Source: Atherix ibis (taxonomy: Eukaryota > Arthropoda > Insecta > Diptera > Athericidae). From it: DNA of 64,000 nucleotides. Both the position numbers and the translations under genes were made by a program. The notes below the pieces were generated by a model. It saw nothing but the letters and a program-made list of their open reading frames with translations. It searched no databases and was not told the DNA's origin. Shown here one piece after another: positions 1 through 13,410 of the stretch. The number at the start of each line of letters is the position of its first letter. The stretch's first letter is position 1. Location of the stretch: the NCBI GenBank assembly GCA_958298945.1, contig OY282607.1, forward strand, positions 33,513,000-33,576,999. The letters run 5' to 3'.

Positions 1-330
1 AGAAGCATTATCGTGCTATGATAACCGATTTTTTTTATCCCAACTATTCGTGTAAACGGTATGGATCATTTCTGGTTCCCTGTTCCCTGGACGTATGATA
101 TTAAAAAATTGTGCTTTTGACTAGCCGCCACGTTCGTCGTGGCCGGACTTCTTGAATTCAAAGGTTTGTATCAAAAAGCCAAGGCCCCTGACGAACTAAA
201 GGCCAATATCCGCCAGGAAATAGCCAACATATCGTCTGGCACACTTGGAGATAATTATTTCTTTCGAGCGAAGGAGTATTATTTGGCAATTAAGAAATAT
301 ATACTAAATCAATTCATCTTCTTATAAATG
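1..330 (+). pseudogene. DD41D-group transposase remnant
   Basis: Broken plus-strand remnant of an IS630/Tc1/mariner-superfamily transposase. Around 16-45 the translation reads YRAMITDFF, the block that precedes the second catalytic Asp in the better copy at 31.5 kb. Around 187-232 it reads ELKANIRQEIANI, matching the C-terminal region of the same family. The sequence between is out of frame and the catalytic Asp blocks are missing. The left part is cut by the window edge. It is not a functional gene. Confidence 0.55.
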
Positions 331-539
331 AAAATGGATTTAAAATTCTGCAATTTTGCATGGATGTGCAAAATTTGTTCTTACGAATGTATTGTCGAAA
401 AAATTTATTCTATAATCTTAGGTTTATGTAGTAACCGTGTCGTCAACATGGCAACGTGAAAATATTTGAAAAATTTTGCCATCTACTGGTGCACTGCGGA
501 AACTGTTCAATATTCACTTTTAGTGAGAACGTTACTAAT

Positions 540-960
540 CATGCTAACCCCTGACTTCCGAAAGTCCTTTCCAATGACTATTATGGATATCAAATTGTTC
601 CGAAAGTGATTTGGGTGCTTTTATTCTGTCTCGTGCAGCTGTCATGGTCAGTTTGGTCAATCTAAATAATTTCTTTACGATACGAAACTGTCTCATAGAA
701 GTGTTAAAGAATAGGTGGTGTTATAGGCCTACCTTAATTTCGCGAAATGGATCTATCTCGCCCAGAAGGAAACCGTAGTAAATTTTATGTATTGTACTTA
801 GTAACATTACACCTCTATATTTGGTGATATCTGTTTTTTGAATAAGGGACAGATAATGGCTATGTACCAGTTATAAGGCATTGATTTGCTAGCCCATACT
901 TTACTATTTCGTTTAGTATCCCGTCAACACCGAGCGACTTGGGATTTTAAACTACATATC
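540..960 (-). pseudogene. LINE reverse transcriptase remnant
   Basis: Minus-strand fragment of a non-LTR retrotransposon reverse transcriptase, spread over several frames. In order one reads LGVDGILNEIVKYG, then AIICPLFKK, then YRGVMLLSTIHKI, which are the ordered palm-domain blocks of LINE RTs (DG-I-NE, A-I-PL-KK, YRGI-LLS). Further on, RLTKLTMTAARDRI and SLSEQFDI resemble the RTE-like stretch before the missing GLRQGD motif. The catalytic YADD is not visible. Frameshifts and stops make it a fossil. The clade is uncertain. Confidence 0.6.
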
Positions 961-3900
961 CGATCAATTTGTCATTTACAGCCATATGTGTAGGTAGAAA
1001 CAGAGATACCAATATAATAACATAACAAAATTTTCCGCCTAGTCGTGCACTGCGGAAACTTTTCAATCCACCCTCGTAGAGTAGAATTTTTTGGTAAGAA
1101 AAACATTTCATAAGAATGTAAGCGACGATGAGTTGAAAGTCACAGGATGGCCAGATGGGGCTAGGGTGGTTTCTGAAAATTATGTTTATGAATAAAGTAT
1201 CCTTTTCGAAAAAGTTGAGTAGACTGAAAAGATACTTTTCGCTTGTTGTCTAGCCCGTATGTCTTTGAATGGTTAAACGTTTAACAGGGAGTGTTTACAC
1301 AAAAATTTTAATATTATTTGGAAGCACTTAATATTTTCTTATTTGATTGGCCTTAAATACTTGTAATAATATATTTTTTTAGTAAGACTTCAAAGGATTA
1401 AATGCAAAATATTTTTGACAGCTATAATAATAAAATTGTACTAAATTGACGAAATATTGACATATGGAAATTAATTTCTAAAATTTTCTGTCAATTATAT
1501 ACCAAAGTTTAAATATTATCAATTATGAATTCATATTTCCATTTTACATAATCAATTAAATCATCTCTCTGAACAAAGATACTTCCTAGAATTAAGATTT
1601 GTGCATAAATAATTATCTTCATGGATTGAAAATAAAATTTTATTAATTAATTAGTCTGCAACATAAGTATTTTAATTAATATCCATCAACTTTTTATAAA
1701 AGCATTTATTCTATGCGGAATAATTATGGAAAATTAAGTAAATTTTCGAATATGCTGGCAACTATTATCTGTTAATTAATTTTTATGAATAAAGCTAATA
1801 AATATATCACTAATTAAGTTCGTATCTTCAAACTAAGATGTGAAAATTGAATTATATCAATCAATTATCAAAGATAATCTATTGTATTTTCTTCTGCATG
1901 CCACTATACACATATCCACATAAACATTGCTTAACTCTGATTTGTTTTAAATCTAATTTTCTCATAGGAATTTTTGCTGTTCATTTCGCATCAACAGAAA
2001 AGGATATCATTCATTTACAATTACAACCAGTCATGTGAATAATACCCTATTGGTATTTCAATTTATGCCCAATATGGAATATTAATGTAACACAAAAACC
2101 AAATCGAGCATATAATTTGTTACAAATTAGAATGTCATAAATCACTATTTGTTAATCCCCTGCACATATTATTGATTTTAATCATGTCGAAAAAGAGGTT
2201 CGCAGGCTCATCAATTGTAAAATTTATTATGCAGAACTGCATTGAAACACCATCTAAACTCGAACGAATAATTTTGTTAATATATCAGGTTAGCTATTTA
2301 GGTCGCATATTGGTTTATATACTAGAATCCTAATCGAAAAGGATATAACATAAAGTCGAGGCATTAATTTAGTACAGTAAGCGTGTAAATTATTTAAATG
2401 AATTCAGTAGATAAGATAGATTATCTAATGGGTGTGGGCGTGTGGTAATGAACGTGTGAGAAAACTGAACAGAGTCGATTTTTTCCCTATCACAGGAACG
2501 GTTTCAATAATGAGAATAACTAAATATCTATAGCCATAATGCTTATGATAGAGTATTGATCATAAGAAAATTTTTGTCAGTATTTTATTTATTATCTTAA
2601 TATCAAACTCGAAGATATTTTCATACATCCTTTGGTGTTTTATCTGGTTCGGCGGTATGCGTTAAGAAATGCGTAACTTTCGCACAAATTTTCATATTTT
2701 TTCTTAATTTTCTTTTCTACAAATTCTTCCATGCTCATCTTTTTTGGCATATTCCTCCGTTTCTATGAGCACATATACATACATATCTATTATACAATAC
2801 AAAAACAGTACCATTCCCGAATACCTTAACAAATGAGGCGCGAATATTAAACTCTCGTGCAAAGCCCTATTTAAGTGCTTGTGCCGAAAATAAAGCGTTT
2901 TCACGTTTTCAGTTTTTCAGTTGTTGGTGAATTTTTGTGGGTTGTCGGTTGCTTTAAGAAATACATATTTTCCACTTTACAGTCTTGGATAAACTGGAGA
3001 TCTGAGATAGAAGTAATACGAAAAGATATGGCTGTGGTAGAAGCGATTGCCGAGGAAATAATGCATAAAATCGCTGGAATAAAACGCTCGATTAAGGCAT
3101 TATTTCCACAAGATTGTGAGACATCTATCACTCTGCCAAAATTTGTTCATTTTCACCATTGTCAACGTTGACAAAATATTCATCACTTCATTTTGGTATA
3201 AAATTATCTCAACTCAAGGATGTACATAATTTTTTTTTATCTTTTATTCCATAAAAATTTCAACCTCTTTTGTAAGTAAATGTTTTTGACTTGAAGAGCA
3301 CAAAAGTAATTTCCTGAAATTTTACAATTTTCTAATATTGCTCGTTTATTCAATAAACCATAAAAATGAGCAAATTAAAGATTTCACTTATAATATAAAT
3401 GCTGTCAATTTACTCCTGTTACTTACGAGTATTAGCAACGATTTTAAAATTTTTAAAAGAGTTTAACTTTTCTTGCGTCCAATATTATCTTACGAATATG
3501 TATTATTCTGAAATCTTCGTTATATAGTATCTATTTTTGGTTTTATTAGGTATTTTCAAATGTGTACAATCAAATTTTATTAGCAAAATTCTACAAACTA
3601 ATAAAATTTTACTACAAATTTTTATCAACATTAAAATTTCTGATTTTGTTAACAACAATTACAGAACATGCAATCTGAATATTGAATTTTCTAATAATTT
3701 CTTTCGTTCGAGAGCTGATGTATCACAAAACTTAAGAAAATTCTTTAACTGAAATTTTTCTTTAGAAAAGTCGTGCAATATTTTTAATATTTCGTAAAAA
3801 TTTTAATCTAGAGTCTTGAAGAGTAGAAATATTTAGACAAAACTGTACTTCGATACACAAAATCAAAATGAAATGATTTTGGTTTTCATAAATTAAAAAA

Positions 3901-4140
3901 AAATACAGAAAGTTCTAATGGTAGTTATACAGATTTAATTTAAAACTATTTTGCTCAGCTATTATTTTGTTAGTAGATATTTAACAATTATAAATAATAG
4001 ATATTGAAAAATTATTATTAAGTATTACAAAAAGTAATTCATTAATAACTAAAATTTTACAAAAGTTATTCATCAATTACTGTGGCGCTCAGAAACTTGT
4101 GTGAAATATCGTGTTCGAATAATGTGGCGGAAAAATTGTA
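961..4140. other. AT-rich non-coding stretch
   Basis: No gene or complete element recognised. A short similarity (GTGCACTGCGGAAACT) is shared between about 510-530 and 1044-1065, suggesting a diverged repeat. Short open frames at 2.9-3.2 kb and 3.5-3.75 kb lack recognisable motifs. Confidence 0.5.
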
Positions 4141-4610
4141 TATATTACAATTGAAATTCTGCGACCGACGTTAGGACCTCATGCAAAGGTCTAAGAAGAC
4201 CAGGCTCAAATTTCTGTGACCTCAGAAATCTATCGCGTACAAGAGTTTACTCTTTCTCAAAGCTTTTTTGTGCAATATTTTTCATACAGTTTTACATTTA
4301 TAACCGTTCAAGCTAAAGTGATGCGGGATCTTTAGCCCGATAAAATTTTAAAAAAGTAATCCAGTTACGATTACTGGTGAACAATTGGGGTTGGGCGAAA
4401 TGTGTTTACCACAGAATGGCACCACGTGACGCACTGCAGACGCTACAATAGAAATTCTGCGACCGAAGTTTGCGAAGGTGATGTTGATAGACCCCCTTAC
4501 TCCTCCTGATTTCTTTCTATAAGGATATTTCAAATAAAAAGTCTTTATTTTTTGATAATGTGTGGAAGTATGTGAAACATTTGTTGCATGGTCAGAAGCG
4601 GCCATTTACC
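4140..4610 (+). pseudogene. F-type transposase fragments, partly duplicated
   Basis: Two related scraps of the F family. At about 4150-4180 and again at about 4442-4470 the DNA reads ATTGAAATTCTGCGACCGA or nearly so, which translates as IEILRP, the stretch between the second and third catalytic residues. A VTITGE block lies at about 4366-4385 and a PPYSS block near 4490. The fragments have stops and no inverted repeats. They lie just upstream of the more complete F copy at 4765. Confidence 0.45.
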
Positions 4611-4764
4611 CAATATTATTTTCCACGCAATTTTAGAAAACTAAACCACCACAAATCAATTTTTATTAAATTTAAACATGTTTTAAGACATAAAGTATAT
4701 TTTACTTTTACTTTTTTGAAAATATCGATCAATTATTTTTAAACATTGTTCCTAAGCAAAGATA

Positions 4765-5873
4765 GAGGGTGTTTTTTATGTTCCACCTTGACTTTCTTTG
4801 GTTACCATTTTGGTTTAGATGACATTTGTCTGTTGGCATTTGACAGCTATGGAGAGTGATCAATAACAATTTATTTTAACACGTCGCAATAACGTGTTAA
4901 ATTTATCAAAACATTTTATTTAAATAATTGTTCAATTATGAACACGCGGAGAAAAGTATGTGGCTTTTTTGGTGTTAATCATATGTCGAGCAAGTCAACC
5001 ATTCAGCGTGTATTGAATAATTTTGAAAATATCCATACACAGGCAGATAAAGCGAAGACTGGGCGATAATTAAGCCAACGTACACCTGAAAAGATGGATG
5101 CAGTGAGGCAGAGTGTTGTTGAATGCCACACCGTGCACAAGAATTGGGAATATCTTCATTACTTTTGTTAAAAATTCTCAAAAAACATTTGATTTTTTAC
5201 CCGTATAAAATTCAATTTGACTCGAGCAACGAGGCACACTTTGACTTTGTTAATAAATAGAATAGCCATTATTGGTGCTTTGAAAACCCTCAACTGACAC
5301 ACTAAAGACCACTACACCCTCGTAGAGTTACTGTTTGGCACGGCATTTAAGCCAGGCGGCATCATTGAGCCATATTTCCTTGACAATGCTGGAGGCAATG
5401 CTGTAACAATTACTGGTGAAAGTTGGAAAACTTTCTTCTGCCCGAATTGGATCAATTAGCTATACATAACATGTGGTTTCAACAAAACGTTGCCACATCA
5501 CACACAGCTCGTGGCCGAATAATGTCAAAAATTGGTGATATCGACTGACCGCCATGATCCCCTGACTTGAACCCTCCCGATTTCTTCGTATGAGAGTACT
5601 TAAAGGAGAACGTGTACACTAACAAAATAACCACAACCTCGATTAAGGACAACATTCGAAACGACATTGCTGAAATAACACCAGAAGTCTTAAAAAATAT
5701 TATGAAAAATATGCTTAAAAGAACTCGCCTTTGCGCCGCGGCCAAATCCGAGCAATTGAACGACATCATATTTCCTAAAAATCATATAATTAATCAATAA
5801 AATGTAAATTATAAAATTGTATTTCATTTAAAAGTTTAAAAAAAAAACTGCGACCTGGAACATAAAACGCCTC
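4765..5873 (+). mobile_element. F element: degenerate IS630/Tc1-like transposon
   Basis: Degenerate DNA transposon in plus orientation. The left end GAGGGTGTTTTTTATGTTCC follows a TA and matches the reverse complement of the right end (GAGGCGTTTTATGTTCC). The transposase would start near 4939 (MNTRRKVCGF), with an N-terminal helix-turn-helix-like block (SSKSTIQRVLNNF) and RTPEKMDAVRQS. Then come GGIIEPYFLDN, AVTITGE, the QQN...SHTAR block near 5480-5510 and a C-terminal helical tail (5612-5800) ending in DIIFPKNH. The second catalytic Asp reads Asn, and several stops and frame changes interrupt the frame. It is dead, but the ends are still recognisable. Confidence 0.65.
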
Positions 5874-6764
5874 CAGAATTTTAAAGGACATTCCGGTTAT
5901 GCCACTAGTAATATTTGTGCTGAAATATGCACTTCTTAGCGCCATAACAACTCTGGCCATTTGAGGACAGCTAAAAGGCACTATCCCGACTGTCTCTTGC
6001 TGTGTTCTAATTCAAGATTGCTGCGTGCTAGTGTTGCTAAATTAGGGCAGTACATTAATTTTGTTCGTTGTTGAAAATATCGATCAATTATTTTCAAAAA
6101 ATACTACAAAAACAAAAAAACAACTAAAATTTGTTTGGCAAAATGTGTTTATTAGAAATTTTTTTCCTATCATTTTAAAATAATTTGCTGTCATAAAATG
6201 AAAACAATTTTTTCTTTATATTATTTAATATAGAAAAATTTAGGATCATGAAAAACATAAGCACATAATTTACAGTTGAAAAAGAGTTCACCTTTTCAAA
6301 CAAGATAAATGTGATAATGATTAATTATTAAACAGAATTGTATCTCCTTAAACCAACAATCTATTTGAATGGCAACTATGTACCCAGGTGAATATTCCAC
6401 ACAACACATTTGTCTCTTTATGTACTTTGTTTTATTCATTTTGAAAAATTTCACAATTCTCAGCTCTATTCTGCTAGTGAAAGTTTGATTTCTTTCTTTC
6501 TTTATGACAATACTCGCACTTTGGTTGAATAGGCTTTTCACACCTTATCTTTATGTGTATACGTGTATGTAAGTATAAATGAACCCAAAGGAGGGATAAA
6601 TTCATATGTAAACATGCCTTATTACAATATATTCATTCTTCTCCTTTATAATATTCTGTTTTATCTTTGGTTAGGTACATATTTGTATAGTAAATAAAAA
6701 TTTATATTTTCTCGGTTTTTGCAATTAGTTCAACCGAAATTTAAACGTCTAATTTTGATAATAT
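5874..6764. other. AT-rich non-coding stretch
   Basis: No recognisable gene, RNA or element end. Confidence 0.5.
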
Positions 6765-7260
6765 ATGAGGTGTAGCAGACAAATAATGAGACTGATTTTT
6801 TTTTTGTGCAACAATTTTATTTTATTTTTATATATCACTTATCCCTTCAAAGTAGTTTACATCGGCGGAGGCATTATTTCCACTCACTGCAGCAGTAGTG
6901 GAGGGCTTCTACTGGATTCGCCTTCACCTCCTTGGTTACACTCCTTTTGATATTGTTTATAGTACCAACAGGACATGCTTCCAAATATTTTTTTGATCTT
7001 GGGGAATAAAAAAAGCCATACGGTCTAGGATCAGGAGCACAGAGATGCTAAAGCAACAGAAATCACTCATCACATATAATGTTAATGCAAGTTGAAATGC
7101 TGGAAGGCTTCAACTAGATTCGCCTTAAGCTCCTAGGTTGCACTCCTTTTGATATTATTTATAGTACCAACAGGACATGCTTCCAAATATTTTTTTGATC
7201 TTGGGGAATAAAAAAAGCCATACGGTCTAGGATCAGGAGCACAGAGAGGTTAAAACAACA
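6765..7260 (-). pseudogene. H mariner C-terminus, tandemly duplicated
   Basis: Minus-strand C-terminal mariner transposase sequence: KKYLEACPVGTINNI, then VTKEVKANPVEALHYC and a terminal NYFEG block. This corresponds to the last third of the family seen at 21.6-22.1 kb. A segment of about 170 bp is repeated about 202 bp further right (from about 6910 and about 7112), so the GTINNI region occurs twice. No catalytic centre is left. Confidence 0.5.
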
Positions 7261-9845
7261 GAAGTAACTCATCAGATATAATGTTAATGAAAGTTTCACA
7301 ATTGCATTCAGGTTCAGCTGCCTGATTAAACTGATTAAAAATTTTTTTTTATAAACATTCAACTTATAATTAATATGATAAACGATATAAGATATATATA
7401 AGTAGCTGGTTATTATGTCTGAAATGGATATTTAATCCAACTTTAATGAAAATCGGTAAAATATCCTAGGTAATGCCAAGTCTTCCAATCAAAAATTCTC
7501 TTGTTTTTTTAGAAAATGGCTTAGACATAAAAATAATTGAAGAATTTTTGTTGGTAAACATCCTTTGGCGAACCTTTACAATAATGTTGAACACGTAATA
7601 GTAATAAAAGGAAATTGTCTCAATTGAAGTAATTTTATTGCATTCACGCTAGAGAAGCCACAAATGATATTTTTTCGATGGCAAATAAAACAAATTTTAC
7701 ACATTTCGATTCTGACAAAAATATTATTGAATAAGTCTGCACAGGAATGAAAAGAGGAAGTGGGCTACATGTTTTATGAGGTATAGTCAAAGGATGCTTG
7801 TATAGAAAAGCGTACAGGCATAGATTTTTTCGAATCTCGCAAATACTTTTTTTTTATACAAACTCGATAAATATTTTATATTTTAAGTGTTTGCAATTTT
7901 GAATATGTTTTCTGTACTGTCACTTTGTGTTTTTGATGCCGTTTACGTTTTATATTAACTGACTCAAGTTTAGCAAACTAACATATTCCGTTTCTCTTGA
8001 ATTTTGTACGAATGCCAAGGAATTTTATTGAATTTTCTTATCCGACTTATGATTTACGAATAGGAACTGACATAAAACAAATTGATATTTTTACGCTTCA
8101 TTCAAACGTACAAATAAGGACTACGTGCAACTTTATATCTCATGTGTAATATGAATCCTGAAATTTTTACATTTCTGATAAGAATGATTTTCAAAATAGA
8201 ATTTCCTCTTTAATCAAATCAATTTTATTCAAAACATCTTTTTCTGTTTTATTGTATAAAGTAAAAAACGAACACGGTCTGTAAAAAAGCTCATAGAATT
8301 TGAGACTTACGAAGTGTGACAGAAAAGTATTGAGACTTAGCATCACTGACGCTGATATGTGCTCTTACATATACCAGGTACAGATAGATCATGCCAAAAC
8401 ATAAAGGATTAATGGAGACACCCGAGGATGTTAAGTTCTCTATGGAAGGGGAAGAGAGAACAAAGAAATTAAAAAAATGAAGAGATGTGCAGAGAGAAAA
8501 AAATTATAATAATTAATAAAAAAGGGAAAATAAAATAAAAAAATAAAAAGGGAAAGAATTTAAAAAAAAGTACTTAGGAAAACAAAACAAAATAAAGTGA
8601 GCCATCCGACGAGCCTTAAATGGACCTGACCTGCCCCAACCGCCATATGGCAATTCGCGGCCAAAAAATATCTGGAGTACCGCACCTTTTGTAGCATCAC
8701 CGATAATCTCTCTTTCAGCCCATTGTTTCTTTCTATTTTTAAAATGGATTAATTATTTCATACAATTGTTATTATAGTTGTGTTATATTTTTAAAAAATT
8801 GGTTAGAATCATGCACTGAAAGGGAAAGAAAAAGATTAAAATAAAGACGGAAGACGGGGAAAAGAAAGAGAAAAAAAGAGAGAGTAGAGTTTTTTATAAA
8901 ATCATATTATAAGTTTTATTTTTGTCTCTGGTCAATTATATTTTGTCCTTTCTCAAATTTAACTATTACGTTTTTTTTTGCAACCACACAAATAGTAGAC
9001 CAAGCATTTCTGAATAGGTAGTCCGTTGTCAACTTGGTGATGTTTTTTTCTTCGTATCATTTTATTTTGTTTTATAAATTTGATTGCCTCCCCAGCACAA
9101 GCAAAACGAAGGTAGATAAAGTTAGTTAATTGCAAAAAATATCTGGTAAAACCCGTTATAGTAACGTAGACAGTTTTCGACGTCACCATATGTGCAGGAT
9201 TCAAGCATCTTCAAAAGCGAACCTTGAGCCCTTCAATAGGCACTATGATGGTTACCTATTAAACACCTTTTTTCATTTAATTGAGAGTGCCTTTTCGTTG
9301 CCTTTAGTGGATTTTTTTTTCTTTCTAAAATTCAAATACAGAATATAAATAACATATGTAGACGCATTAAATCGTTGTCTCCCTATCCAATTTTAACAAC
9401 AGCAATTTTACGCTAATATTATCTATTTTGAACTTTAACACTGGCCAATATTATCTGTGTAGATGAGGCGACTTAGTAACTTAACGAAAAATTCTGAAGG
9501 ATCTGTTCAAGCAAAGCTTCGGCACAATAAATAACTACTTTCTGATTAATATTTTTACAAAATAATTTTATATTGGCAATAATTGTACGCAATAAGAGCT
9601 GGAAAACAAACGACCTCCTTGATAGTCCCATTCACTTAATTTTTTTTTTGTAATTTATATATCTTCAGAACAAAATTATTAGTTTTTTTTCTACACGTAT
9701 GTGCCAAAAACAAACCGATTTTTATATTACTTCAATTATAAATATCGTTAATGATTTATAAAAAATAGTGTTTTTTTTTTTAAATTATTATTCGTCATGA
9801 ATTGTAAGTCACCAAACTTTAAAATGTTAAAGTTTCGATTTTATT
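7261..9845. other. AT-rich non-coding stretch
   Basis: No gene recognised. It contains an A/G-rich tract (8443-8600) and a second purine-rich run at about 8815-8890. Confidence 0.5.
8443..8600. repeat. A/G-rich (polypurine) low-complexity tract
   Basis: The plus strand is almost free of C and poor in T over about 150 bases, dominated by A and G runs. A shorter similar run follows near 8815-8890. This is simple-sequence DNA; no coding content is seen. Confidence 0.6.
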
Positions 9846-9847
9846 TA

Positions 9848-11084
9848 CGAGGGTCATTCAACAAGTACTTAGCCTACAAAAGAAAAACGAAAATTTTGGA
9901 AAGGTGGCAATTTATTTTTCCACATAATCTTCTTCAAGCTCGATACACTTGGCCCGGTGATGTTCTAACTTTTTTAACCCGTCCGAAAAATACATTTTCT
10001 CGAGGGAAGCAAAATACGCCTCCGTGGCGACGATGACCTCCTCATTCGACCCAAATTTATTCCCGGCGAGTGATTTTTTCAGGTTTGGAAACAAAAAGTA
10101 GTCACAGGGGGCCAAATCTCGAGAGTACGTTACATGGGGCAGCAATTCGTAGCGCAATTCGACCAATTTGGCCATGGAACAGCACTTTTTTCTTCGCAAA
10201 GCGGGGCCGCTTTTTCTTCAATTCGACGTCAAATCGGCCCAATAAGTCAGCATAGTAGCGCCCCGTGATTGTCTTACCCTTCTCGAGGTAATCGATGTGG
10301 ATCACACCTTGTGAATCCCAGAAAACGGTGGCCATCACCTTTCCGGCCGATCGAACAGTCTTCGCCTTCTTCGGAGCACGTTCGCATGGTGAAGTCCACT
10401 GTTTCGACTGTTCCTTGGTCTCTGGTGTGTACCAGTGAATCCATGTTTCGTCGACGGTCACGAAACGACGCAAGAACTCCGCTGGATTGCGCTGAAACAG
10501 CGCCAAACACGTCGCCGATGTGGTCTCACGGTTGCGCTTGTTTTCCGGTGTGAGCAAACGCGGCACCCATCGCGCCGACAGCTTTCTCATGCCCAGTTTT
10601 TCGTGTAGAATATGATGCACCGTTCCTACTGCGATGCCCACAGTCTCAGCTATCTCGTGAACCTTCAAACGACGGTCTGCCAACACGAGATCGTGGACTT
10701 TTTTAACATTTTCCTCCGTAGCAGCCGTTGTCGGGGCACCTGGGCGTGGCTCATCAAAAACCGGCGTGCAGCCACGAACAAACTCGTTGAACCAATTCTT
10801 GACGGTCGCCATCGAAGGAGAAGAGTCACCATACACAGCATCCAAGCGATCTTTGATTTCGCTGCGCGTTTTTCCTTCCAAAAAAAAGAATCTAATCACC
10901 GAACAATATTGTTCTTTTTCCATTTTTGTGCAACCGACCGACACGCTCGCTTTCAAAGGCTCTCAAAACAAAACTAATGAAGGGAATCGACTGAAACTTT
11001 GACAGAAGGCTACTAAAAGAATGTACTTCTTTTGTGACAGCAGTTCCATCGGGCGGTGAGGCTAAGTACTTGTTGAATGTACCG
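9848..11084 (-). mobile_element. Mariner A1 (near full length)
   Basis: 1237-bp mariner in minus orientation, between TA dinucleotides at 9846-9847 and 11085-11086. The left terminus CGAGGGTCATTCAACAAGTA is matched at the right by the reverse complement of ACAAGTACTTAGCC, but the outermost right bases are degraded (TGAATGTACCG instead of TGAATGACCCTCG). It is 40 bp shorter than copy A2, 38 bp of which is one internal deletion in the transposase. Confidence 0.85.
9912..10923 (-). pseudogene. Mariner A1 transposase, disrupted by one 38-bp deletion
   Basis: Transposase of a D,D34D mariner. The start is taken as the Met at 10923 (MEKEQY), matching copy A2 and the usual length of about 345 residues; an in-frame Met 11 codons upstream looks like leader. 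The N-terminal HTH region (TRSEIKDRLDAVYG; VHEIAETVGIAVGTVHHIL) is followed by WVPRLL and VDETWIHWYTPE with the first catalytic Asp. At about 10170 a 38-bp deletion between CCA repeats removes the HHDN block with the second catalytic Asp and shifts the frame. The rest (YFLFPNLKKSLAG to the terminal DYVEK) continues in another frame. Apart from this lesion the frame is open: 1012 nt here against 1050 nt in A2. Confidence 0.85.
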
Positions 11085-11284
11085 TATTATTATTAATTTA
11101 TTTCGTATTATTATTAATTTTGATCGCTTTTGTTTAATTAAATTGGAGCCGCTGTTTTTTCGGAACAATCCTCCCCTGCTCAGCAGCACATCATAGAATA
11201 ATATTCAATTTTCTAATTTTTTTTAATTTATGTCCGCACAAGAATTTTTTCATATTTAATTATGACAATCGTGTACATTTTGGA

Positions 11285-11527
11285 ATGTCAGAACAATTAA
11301 TCAAGACAACTTTTACTCTCCGCAGCCCAACGCCGAATCCTACTCATAATTTCGCCGACCCATACGTATATGCATTCGTACGTACGATCGATCGTATCAT
11401 GGCATCTTCTGGCAGTAGTACTAACCAAGGTAACAAAATGGACGAAGATTCCATACATGGCCTTGATGATTTGTGCACCACCTGTTTGGTAACGACCAAA
11501 CCATCAATACAACACCAACTTTTTTAA
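11285..11527 (+). CDS. Unrecognised short open frame, possible exon
   Basis: 80-codon open frame with less biased composition than its surroundings. It contains a Ser/Asn-rich stretch (MASSGSSTNQGNKMDED) with an internal Met at 11399, which sits just after a palindrome-rich stretch (CGTACGTACGATCGATCG). I recognise no domain. A potential splice donor (CAAGGTAACA) lies inside. It could be a first exon or a chance frame. Confidence 0.15.
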   Translation: MSEQLIKTTFTLRSPTPNPTHNFADPYVYAFVRTIDRIMASSGSSTNQGNKMDEDSIHGLDDLCTTCLVTTKPSIQHQLF

Positions 11528-13349
11528 CATATAAACAAATATTTCGGAACTAATCCAACCTGAAACACCAAAAATATCTGTGGGTATTTCCAAACAGTTG
11601 TTGGACAGTATAGGTATATACCAAATAATAAGCAATAGTAAGCAATCGACAAGTTTTCGTAAATAAAATTTAGAATTTTGATAATTTAGATAATTACAAA
11701 TAATTCAGAAAATGTGACGGACATTTTTTTACAAAATAACATATTTATAAATTTCGTAATTTTCCAGTAAAAATTATCATCATTTAGACATACAATAGAA
11801 TCTTACAACTGTCTTAAAGGATATGATTTTGAAGGAAAAAAAATTCAAATTTTATATTTTCCTTAATATAATGTTTCAAAATTATTATTTAATAATGAAA
11901 ATAAATTTGCCTTCTTGGTTGTTCAGTAATATCAACATTTAATATTCGCTAAAGCTCCTTTTTACGAGTACTTCCTGAAATGCTTGAATGCTACTATTAA
12001 TCATCCACATAGGGTAACATACGAGTATTAAAGTATTTTGGAGCTTTTACGACGAACATTATTTGTCCCGAAAGCACAGCTATAATATTCCTATATTATC
12101 CTTAAAAAATTGTTGTTTTTTTTTCGAAGAGAATATTTTTTATACTCATAGTGTTCTATAAATATAAACCATATTATAACTGCGAGATTGTCATTCTCAA
12201 AGAAAACATTGAAATTAGCTTTAATATGCTACTTTAATTCTATTTTACTCTTGTTTCAGTATATAACTGTTTAACTATAAATTATAACATGGAAAATTAA
12301 ATTTCATATAACCACGTATAAGCACATTTTATAACATTTCCGGATACATGACTGCTATAATGATTTTCTGAGAATGGCCATTCAGTAAGGGAATTAGTGG
12401 GTATGTATCAACAAAAGGAATGAACACAAGTTGGTGGGTAAATCCTAATCGGACATTCATGCAATTTTGTTAGTATAGAATCTGTGGGTGCTTAAAAAAG
12501 CTTAATCTTGAATTATGTTAGTTCAATAGACAAGACCCACATACATACTATACACATATGTGCATAAGCCGTTTTAAAATTCAATCCGCCATATGAGGTC
12601 TTTGTATAAATTCTACTCCATAAGCTTTTCGGTTAGACACATAAAACTGCCCCCGAATTTTCGTTGTGTGTATGCTCTAATATTTTATTTAAATTCTATT
12701 TCTAAAGATTTAAATCTCAACTTTATGTGAATGCAAAACTAATTTAAATTTTAAATTTTTCTAAATGTCTACTTAATGCGGAATAATTGATAAATTTTAT
12801 ATTGACAAAAAATTTATTGTATATCTAAGTTCTCGTAACTATTGTAGGTAAAAACCAAATAAAATAAATTTTTAGGTAATTTTATTTTATCAAAATATAA
12901 AAAACTTTCCTGTGTAAAATTAGTTTTATAAAGTTTATATTTATTTGGTCAAGTTATGTGAATATACAATTAAGTTCATATTTTATGTTTTTAAAAATAA
13001 GAAAAAATATTTAAAAAGAAAGGAAGGTAGAACTTTTAAAAGCAGGTAGTTTTAAGTTGATGGAATACATACGCCGAATGTTACAGAGAGTATGGTTGTA
13101 AGAATGCATGCCAATCGAGTACATCACGGGCCTTTCATGTCCAATCTATAGAACCGGCCATAAGTTAGAATGATGGAGGAGTAGATTCTATTAAAATTCT
13201 GTTAAACATCATCGGTAACAGTTCGAGTTTTGGTCCTTTTATCCATTGTAGGGCCATATCAATATGATCATTGATCAACAACCGATCAGATTTTCACAAT
13301 ACCGCGGATTCCCTAGATAAAACCAAAGAATTTCAGGTTGCCGCTCATT

Positions 13350-13410
13350 CGCAGAATGGCCTCAAACCAAACCGCAGAATAACCTCAACCAAATCGCAGA
13401 ATAGGCTCAA
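13350..13410. repeat. Three tandem copies of a 22-23 bp motif
   Basis: CGCAGAATGGCCTCAA, CGCAGAATAACCTCAA and CGCAGAATAGGCTCAA begin at about 13350, 13373 and 13395, separated by short A/C-rich linkers. No function is evident. Confidence 0.7.
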
